Below, one piece after another: positions 55,174 to 60,479 of a DNA stretch of 60,479 bases (within the stretch, counting starts at the first letter, position 1; each line of letters opens with the position of its first letter). The translations under genes were made by a program, and so were the position numbers. A model generated the notes under the pieces. The model did not search any database and had not been told where the DNA came from. It was given only the letters and a program-made list of their open reading frames with translations. This DNA comes from Lysobacteraceae bacterium. GTDB taxonomy: Bacteria; Pseudomonadota; Gammaproteobacteria; Xanthomonadales; BQJN01. The stretch is from the NCBI GenBank assembly GCA_021604725.1, contig BQJN01000010.1, forward strand, positions 1 through 60,479. Direction: 5' to 3'.

Positions 55174-55755
55174 CTATCGTTCGTCTATCAAAGGCTTGAG
55201 ACGTTCATCAATGGCCTCACGGGCCCTGAAAATGCGAGACCGGACGGTTCCTATGGGACAGTCCATTACCGTTGCTATCTCGTCGTAACTCAAACCCTCG
55301 GCCTCACGTAATGTAATCGCGGTTTTCAAATCCTCCGGCAATTGTTGCACTGTTTCGAGCACCGCCCGCTCGATTTCCTGTCGCAACAACTGATGTTCCG
55401 GTGAATCATTGTCTTTCAGTCTCGTGTCTGTGTTGAATTGCTCTGCATCAACAGCATCAATATCACTTCCAGGCGGACGTCGACCTTGAGCCACCAGGTA
55501 GTTCTTCGCCGTGTTGATCGCGATCCTGTAAAGCCAGGTGTAAAACGCACTATCACCGCGAAACTTTCCAATCGCCCGGTAAGCCTTGATAAACGCTTCC
55601 TGCGCGACATCCAGAGCCTCTGACGAGTCGGACACATAACGCCCGACAAGGTTCACAATTCGTTGCTGGTAGCGCCTAACCAGAGCGTCAAACGCCGCCT
55701 TGTCTCCTGACTGAGCGCGCCGAACCAGAGTCTGGTCGGTAGTTGTCTCTCCCAT
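55174..55755 (-). CDS. rpoE: RNA polymerase sigma-E factor (AlgU/RpoE)
   Basis: This is a 193-residue ECF sigma factor. Region 2 has D-V-A-Q-E-A-F-I-K-A-Y-R and F-Y-T-W-L-Y-R-I-A-I-N. Region 4 has L-R-E-A-E-G-L-S-Y-D-E-I-A and G-T-V-R-S-R-I-F-R-A-R. It drives the envelope-stress regulon. It is followed by rseA, rseB, rseC and the Deg-type protease. Confidence 0.96.
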   Translation of the reverse strand: MGETTTDQTLVRRAQSGDKAAFDALVRRYQQRIVNLVGRYVSDSSEALDVAQEAFIKAYRAIGKFRGDSAFYTWLYRIAINTAKNYLVAQGRRPPGSDIDAVDAEQFNTDTRLKDNDSPEHQLLRQEIERAVLETVQQLPEDLKTAITLREAEGLSYDEIATVMDCPIGTVRSRIFRAREAIDERLKPLIDER

Positions 55756-55946
55756 CCGGGTGTTCCATCAACAGCCACCCGCTCAAGTCTACTTTGCTAG
55801 ACAATCAGCAAGCGGTTTAGTTCTAAAAAAGCATCGTTTGCGGTGTTGATTGTCGCTTGATCATAAATGGACAATCGTTAGCTCAAATAATTGTGATGCC
55901 GAATTCACATTTCAACGCTGGTCGTCGAACTGTGCCCTGTGGCAAA

Positions 55947-55973
55947 CAAGACTGCATTCGATGCATAAAGTTC
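55947..55973 (-). promoter_or_regulatory. Possible sigma-E autoregulated promoter for rpoE
   Basis: On the minus strand, GAACTT at 55973-55968 is followed by a 16-base spacer and TCTTG at 55951-55947. The -35 is the sigma-E consensus; the -10 matches TCTGA only in part. The start codon is about 190 bases downstream. Confidence 0.35.
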
Positions 55974-56021
55974 AAGCATAATGCCAGTCAGGCAACGAGT
56001 CACTGACCAATCGACGCAGGC

Positions 56022-57185
56022 ATGACCAAACAGGCACCCGACCAAAGCGCCAGGAATCAACTGATCGCTCAACAATTTGGTTTGGATGAAGAGCTGATCT
56101 ACTTAAATCATGCTGCGCTAGGACCGTGGCCAGAGGTCACCGTCAGGGCCATGCATGAATTCACTCGGCAGGTGTCAAAACGGGGCTGTTCAGATGTCGA
56201 GATATGGAAACGAACTGAACGCGAGGCGCGACAGGCCTTCGCTGCCTTGATCAATGCGCCCTCAGCAGCCGATATTTCGCTACTGAAAAACACTTCTGAA
56301 GCGCTATCGACTATAGCCAACGGTATCGCCTGGCGTCGTGGTGACAATATCGTCTTGCCGACAGAGGAGTTTCCTTCCAACCGGATGATGTGGGACCAGC
56401 TGGCCGGCAAAGGTGTCGTCATTCGTCACGTTAAGACACATGGCGAGGCTGACCCCGAGAGTCGACTGCTGGACTGTGTCGACCAGCGTACCAGGGTAGT
56501 CACAGTCAGTGCAGTGCATTATGGCAACGGCTTGCGCCTGGATGTGCAGAGACTGGGTCGCGAGCTGGCCGGCCATGACTGCCTGTTTTGCATCGACGCC
56601 ATCCAGCAGTTGGGGGCGGTGCCTTTGGACGTGCAGCTTTGCCATGCTGATGTGGTCGCATGCGGCGTTCACAAATGGTTGTTGGCCCCAGAAGGCACCG
56701 CCATGCTCTACACTCGCGCCGAGCGTAGAGCCGAGATCAGCATGAGCCAATGGGGCTGGCGGGCGCTGGCCCGGCCGCTGGATCTGGCACCGGATCGCTG
56801 GCAAATCGCCAAAGATGCTCGACGTTATGAGAGCGGATCGCACAACACATTGGGGCTGACCGGAACAACCGCCAGCATCAACCTGTTACTGACCATTGGC
56901 ATCGAGCACATCGCAGAACATCTGTGGTCACTTGGTGACCAGCTCATAGCCGGATTCGAGTCCATGGGCCACATCGTCGCCACTCCCCAAGAGCGAGCGC
57001 GCAGGGCCGGCATCATCGCGATAAAGCTTCCACATCCGAATCGCGTGGTCAAGCAGATGGCAGCGCAGAACGTGGTGTTGGCTGCACGCGACCGCTTGCT
57101 GCGCATCGCCCCCCATATTCACAACAGGCCCGCGCAATTGGACCAGCTATTGAGTGTGTTGGGGGCAATGAAATCGGCCTCATAG
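56022..57185 (+). CDS. Class V aminotransferase / cysteine-desulfurase-like PLP enzyme
   Basis: This is a 387-residue PLP enzyme. The PLP lysine is K218 in C-G-V-H-K-W-L-L-A-P, the ring-contact Asp is in C-I-D-A-I-Q-Q, and N-T-S-E-A-L marks the phosphate region. It lacks the flexible Cys loop expected of a working IscS. It is closer in form to isopenicillin-N-epimerase-like or selenocysteine-lyase-like members. The substrate is unknown. Confidence 0.88.
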   Translation: MTKQAPDQSARNQLIAQQFGLDEELIYLNHAALGPWPEVTVRAMHEFTRQVSKRGCSDVEIWKRTEREARQAFAALINAPSAADISLLKNTSEALSTIANGIAWRRGDNIVLPTEEFPSNRMMWDQLAGKGVVIRHVKTHGEADPESRLLDCVDQRTRVVTVSAVHYGNGLRLDVQRLGRELAGHDCLFCIDAIQQLGAVPLDVQLCHADVVACGVHKWLLAPEGTAMLYTRAERRAEISMSQWGWRALARPLDLAPDRWQIAKDARRYESGSHNTLGLTGTTASINLLLTIGIEHIAEHLWSLGDQLIAGFESMGHIVATPQERARRAGIIAIKLPHPNRVVKQMAAQNVVLAARDRLLRIAPHIHNRPAQLDQLLSVLGAMKSAS

Positions 57186-57282
57186 CGTGCTGGTCAGCGA
57201 TGGTTGGTGCAAATCTCTACCCAAGTTTTACGCCGGAATTCTCGCGATTGCGTTAAGAATTCGTTTTGCCTTCGAAAGTTCC

Positions 57283-57310
57283 TAGACCGGCGCTGCTGAC
57301 TTGGTATGAT
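57283..57310 (+). promoter_or_regulatory. Possible promoter upstream of the 57354 gene
   Basis: TAGACC at 57283-57288 (four of six bases of the -35 consensus), a 16-base spacer and TATGAT at 57305-57310 precede the TTG start by about 44 bases. It would serve the small unknown gene and probably the GGDEF/EAL gene. Confidence 0.4.
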
Positions 57311-57353
57311 GGCGCTATAGACGACTATAGAAAGTTGCAAACAGAGGGTCACT

Positions 57354-57845
57354 TTGGGAACGGCAGACACGATTAAGTCCGGCAGCGTTGAGGACCTGTT
57401 TGAGCAGGTGTCCGAGATGGAGGCACACGTAATTGCTGTGCATGCCGAGAACGTTGATGAAACGCTGGCCCATTTTTCCAGACTCTGCAGAATTACCGGC
57501 CGTTCCATATACCACTGGGATGAGGCCGAAGGCCTGAAAAGCCTCAAGGAAACCGAAATCAGCGTACCAGGCAGCCGACGCCTGACTGAAGCGCTGCGCT
57601 ACGTTCTGCAAAGCATGCACTACGGTGTTTACGTCTTGACCGGCTACGAGCGGCAGCTGCGTCAACCCAGCATCAACCTGTTGAGGCAAATTGCGCGTAT
57701 TCGCACCGGCTACGATCGCAAGGTGGTGTTGCTGGGCACCAAAGTGAGCTTGCCATCGGGCTTGAATGATGTCGCCAAACACGTGGTTCACCAGCGAATA
57801 AACCGCGAAAAACCAAAACTCAGGGACGGCCGATGGGTGTTTTGA
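57354..57845 (+). CDS. Unknown protein, resembling the N-terminal region of Ycf46-type AAA ATPases
   Basis: This is a 163-residue protein starting with TTG at 57354, with GAGGG about seven bases upstream. H-V-I-A-V-H-A-E-N-V-D-E, then R-S-I-Y-H-W-D-E-A-E-G-L, and G-Y-E-R-Q-L follow the spacing of the region that precedes the AAA module in Ycf46-like ATPases. No ATPase motifs are present. The resemblance is by eye only. It lies 28 bases before the GGDEF/EAL gene. Confidence 0.6.
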   Translation: MGTADTIKSGSVEDLFEQVSEMEAHVIAVHAENVDETLAHFSRLCRITGRSIYHWDEAEGLKSLKETEISVPGSRRLTEALRYVLQSMHYGVYVLTGYERQLRQPSINLLRQIARIRTGYDRKVVLLGTKVSLPSGLNDVAKHVVHQRINREKPKLRDGRWVF

Positions 57846-57873
57846 TTCGCCGCCAAAAGCCGAGCGTGTTGGC

Positions 57874-60429
57874 ATGTTAGATGGCAAGACGATATTAATC
57901 GTCTCGTCAGACCGGCATGACCGCAAGACGTTGTTTGATGCATTGGATGCTTACGATTGTGAGGCCATCTTTTCTGCGCGCGATGTCAAACAGGCAAGGC
58001 TGCTGTTGCGTGACGAAGAAGACGTTGATCTCATCTTCCTCGAACTGATCAAGCGCGAGGAAATCGTCAAGTTTCTAACGGACCTGCAAGCTCACCCACA
58101 ACTAAACAAGGCACTGATCATCGGTATCGTGCCCGCCGACAGCAGCGATAGTTGGAGTAGCCGACCAGACAACCTTGAAGACCTCGCCCGATCACCGATC
58201 AGCAATGAAGAGGTCAGCTTTCGACTGCAACGGGTGTTGGGTGCCCAATTGGATGCGCCGGCCGACGCCCCAAGCGGCGAAAGCGATGCCGACCTGGTGC
58301 TCAATGCCAGCTTCGACGAGATCGTCATCGCCGATCCAGGTGATGGCTCAATACTGGCAGTCAATGCCCAATTTGAACGGCGCAGCGGACTGAATACCGA
58401 ATCGGCCGCAAAAATGACCTTGTTCGACGTCGACATCAGCAGTGACCGTCAAGAAAAAGTGCAGCTAAAAGAGAAGCTTGCACGCGACGGGCAGCTGCAG
58501 TTTTCCTGCGACAAACGGGCTCAGAACGGCGACCGCTACCCGGTTGAGATTTCGGTCCGGCTAGGCATTTACCAAAACCAACCTGCCTACCTGGCTGTAA
58601 TTCGAGACCTCAGCGAGGTTCGCAGCCTTGAGAGCGCACTAAAACTGCTGTCTCGCGGCTTTGACGCAACCGTAGACGACGAAGCATCTGCGGTCCTGAT
58701 CGAAGAGATTGGCTCCTGGCTGGACCTGGACTACTTCCTGGCCGCACGGTTCGGCATGGATGCCGAGACCAACGAACGCTCACTGGAAAGTATCGCGGCC
58801 TATGCCAGAGGCAAGTTATCAGCCTCGCTGACGACCGTGGCGCGCAACTTGCCGTATCGCCGCTTGAGTCGCGGTGACCTGGTTTGTGCCAAATCCCACG
58901 CTTATCAATCACTGGCAGCGGACGAGTTTGTAGTTGAGAACCGCTTCGAAAGCTATATTGCGGTACCCTTGCTGAACTCTGAACGCAAGTCACTGGGCGT
59001 CATGATTGCGGCCAGCAAGGAGCCGATGGTTTGCTGGCAGGTTGCGATTCAAACGCTGAAAATCCTGTCGACGCGCTTTTCGGCGATGCTGGAACTTCGC
59101 CACTACCAGGAACAAAGTCGCGAGCAGGGTCTGCATGACACTCTAACTCGCCTGCCAAACCGCCTGCTGTTTAACGACCGACTGGAGACCGCGCTGGCCG
59201 AGGCGCAACGCTCTGGCGAGATGTTCGCTGTACTTTTTGTCGATCTGGATCGATTCAAGACCATCAACGACAGTCTCGGCCATGGCGTTGGCGATCAGGT
59301 CCTGGTTGGCGTGGCCAACCGCCTGCGCGCATCGGTTCGTGCGTCTGACACCATTTCGCGCTATGCCGGCGATGAGTTCACGGTAATCCTGCGTCACATC
59401 ATCAAAAAAGACGATGTCATTCGTATTGCCGAGAAAATCATTGATGCACTGCGCAAACCGATTCGACTGGAAGACGATAGCGAACTGCACATCACTGCCA
59501 GCTTGGGGGTTGCCTACTATCCCGACGACGGAGCGAACGGAGACCAACTGCTGCAGCATGCAGATGTCGCCATGTACAGCGCCAAAGGCATGGGCCGCAA
59601 CAATGTTCAGACCTATGTCGCTGTTCCCGAGGAATCCCATCAACAGAAACTGATGCTGGAATCCAAGTTGCGGCGCGCCGAAGAAAACGGCGAGTTGCGC
59701 GTCTATTATCAACCCCAGGTTGGCACTGAGTCAGAGGACATCGTTGGCATGGAGGCCTTGATCCGGTGGGAGCACCCGGAACTGGGCTTGATCAGCCCTG
59801 GCTTTTTCATCCCGCTAGCCGAGGAAACCGGCTTGATCGTGCCGATTGGGGAGTGGGTGCTTCGCTCCGCGTGCACCGCAGCGCGCCAATGGCAGGAGCG
59901 TTTCAAACTGGACTTGAGCCTGGGTGTCAATCTGTCAGCGCTGCAACTGAAACAACGAAACCTGGTCCAAACTGTTGCTGATGTTCTGCATAGCACCGGC
60001 TTGCATCCAAAGCACCTGGAGCTTGAAGTTACTGAGAGCATCAACGTCAAAGGTATTGAGAATTTGCTGACTGTGCTGCAGGGCATTCGTGATCTTGGAT
60101 GCAAAATATCCATTGATGACTTCGGAACCGGTCAGTCATCACTCGACTACATCAAGCGATTTCCTGCCGACCGCATCAAGATCGATCAGAGTTTCGTGCG
60201 AAATATCGGTATCGATCCTGATGATGAGGCAATCGTCGAGGCCACGATTTCCATGGCTCACAATCTCAATCGTGAAGTGATTGCCGAGGGCGTTGAAGAC
60301 GAAGACCAAATGACATTTCTACGCCGCCACAATTGCGAGCAGTTGCAAGGCTACCTGTTTTGCCGTCCGTTGCCCGAGGCATCGTTCAACCGGCTGCTGG
60401 AAGAGCGGGAGAAGCTGGTTGTGGGGTGA
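57874..60429 (+). CDS. Composite c-di-GMP protein: pseudo-receiver, PAS, GAF, GGDEF and EAL
   Basis: This is an 851-residue protein. The N-terminal receiver-like domain has Glu (E57 in L-I-F-L-E-L-I) where the phospho-Asp belongs and lacks the K-P loop, so it is probably a pseudo-receiver. A PAS domain (about 145-250), a GAF-like segment (about 260-410), GGDEF (about 420-580) and EAL (about 600-845) follow. The GGDEF motif reads R-Y-A-G-D-E-F with an R-A-S-D I-site. The EAL part has M-E-A-L-I-R-W and D-D-F-G-T-G, so both activities could be intact. Net output is not decidable. Confidence 0.9.
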   Translation: MLDGKTILIVSSDRHDRKTLFDALDAYDCEAIFSARDVKQARLLLRDEEDVDLIFLELIKREEIVKFLTDLQAHPQLNKALIIGIVPADSSDSWSSRPDNLEDLARSPISNEEVSFRLQRVLGAQLDAPADAPSGESDADLVLNASFDEIVIADPGDGSILAVNAQFERRSGLNTESAAKMTLFDVDISSDRQEKVQLKEKLARDGQLQFSCDKRAQNGDRYPVEISVRLGIYQNQPAYLAVIRDLSEVRSLESALKLLSRGFDATVDDEASAVLIEEIGSWLDLDYFLAARFGMDAETNERSLESIAAYARGKLSASLTTVARNLPYRRLSRGDLVCAKSHAYQSLAADEFVVENRFESYIAVPLLNSERKSLGVMIAASKEPMVCWQVAIQTLKILSTRFSAMLELRHYQEQSREQGLHDTLTRLPNRLLFNDRLETALAEAQRSGEMFAVLFVDLDRFKTINDSLGHGVGDQVLVGVANRLRASVRASDTISRYAGDEFTVILRHIIKKDDVIRIAEKIIDALRKPIRLEDDSELHITASLGVAYYPDDGANGDQLLQHADVAMYSAKGMGRNNVQTYVAVPEESHQQKLMLESKLRRAEENGELRVYYQPQVGTESEDIVGMEALIRWEHPELGLISPGFFIPLAEETGLIVPIGEWVLRSACTAARQWQERFKLDLSLGVNLSALQLKQRNLVQTVADVLHSTGLHPKHLELEVTESINVKGIENLLTVLQGIRDLGCKISIDDFGTGQSSLDYIKRFPADRIKIDQSFVRNIGIDPDDEAIVEATISMAHNLNREVIAEGVEDEDQMTFLRRHNCEQLQGYLFCRPLPEASFNRLLEEREKLVVG

Positions 60430-60472
60430 GCCGGCGTCAATACCGAGTGACTTAACGTCACTCGGTGCCGGC
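60430..60472 (+). terminator. Strong hairpin after the GGDEF/EAL gene
   Basis: Inner stem accgagtgac (60442-60451) with gtcactcggt (60457-60466), plus gccggc at both outer sides (60430-60435 and 60467-60472). The window ends before any T tract can be seen. It probably ends the transcript. Confidence 0.6.
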
Positions 60473-60479
60473 GAACGAC

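Overview
The window is about 60 kb of chromosomal DNA from a gammaproteobacterium. The evidence is gene content and order: rpoE-rseA-rseB-rseC-degQ-like-lepA-lepB-DUF4845-rnc-era-recO-pdxJ in one direction, smc-zipA-ligA in another block, and a gammaproteobacterial-type ispB. I cannot assign the genus. There are no rRNA, tRNA, phage, plasmid or CRISPR features. Coding density is high, and only one stretch longer than 300 bases lacks a gene (38882-39319).

Positions 1-11.2 kb hold an envelope redox region. A leftward set encodes a beta-barrel protein, two thioredoxin-fold proteins, a small DUF4266 lipoprotein, a DUF3570 protein and an ApbE-type flavin transferase. A rightward pair diverges from it: a membrane-anchored pentaheme cytochrome c with TPR repeats, and a CRTAC1-type (FG-GAP plus ASPIC/UnbV) protein. 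Two CpxR-like direct-repeat boxes lie in the shared promoter region. An OmpR-type two-component pair follows, beyond a small palindromic MITE-like element. I infer a flavin-thiol-heme extracytoplasmic system; its substrate is unknown.

Positions 13.4-23 kb are a mixed block: proline iminopeptidase, a DUF4287 protein, a glycosyltransferase overlapping glnS, small envelope proteins, a DUF2141-MipA fusion, and type II NADH dehydrogenase. Positions 23-34.2 kb hold a leftward run rfbB-rfbA-rfbC-rfbD-manC-smc-zipA-ligA, joining dTDP-rhamnose and GDP-mannose synthesis to chromosome condensation, division and DNA ligation. Positions 34.3-38.9 kb carry ssb, ispB, a diguanylate cyclase and typA.

Downstream of typA (38949-39272) are two tandem 158-bp units. 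Each can fold into a closed multi-hairpin structure. All stem differences between the two units keep pairing through G.U on the + strand, and a third, diverged, inverted half-copy lies at 40414-40503. This looks like an undescribed structured repeat or RNA family and is my strongest hunt result. A second dispersed repeat family (147 bp) has copies at 4930-5076 and 19732-19878.

Positions 39.3-45.2 kb carry small accessory genes: a zinc-ribbon protein, MAPEG, OmpH, START-fold proteins, a TMEM175-like protein, a DUF1624 protein and an ArsR/SRPBCC pair. Positions 45.3-55.8 kb are the conserved housekeeping and sigma-E envelope-stress cluster. Positions 56-60.4 kb carry a class V aminotransferase, a small unknown protein and a composite GGDEF/EAL protein.
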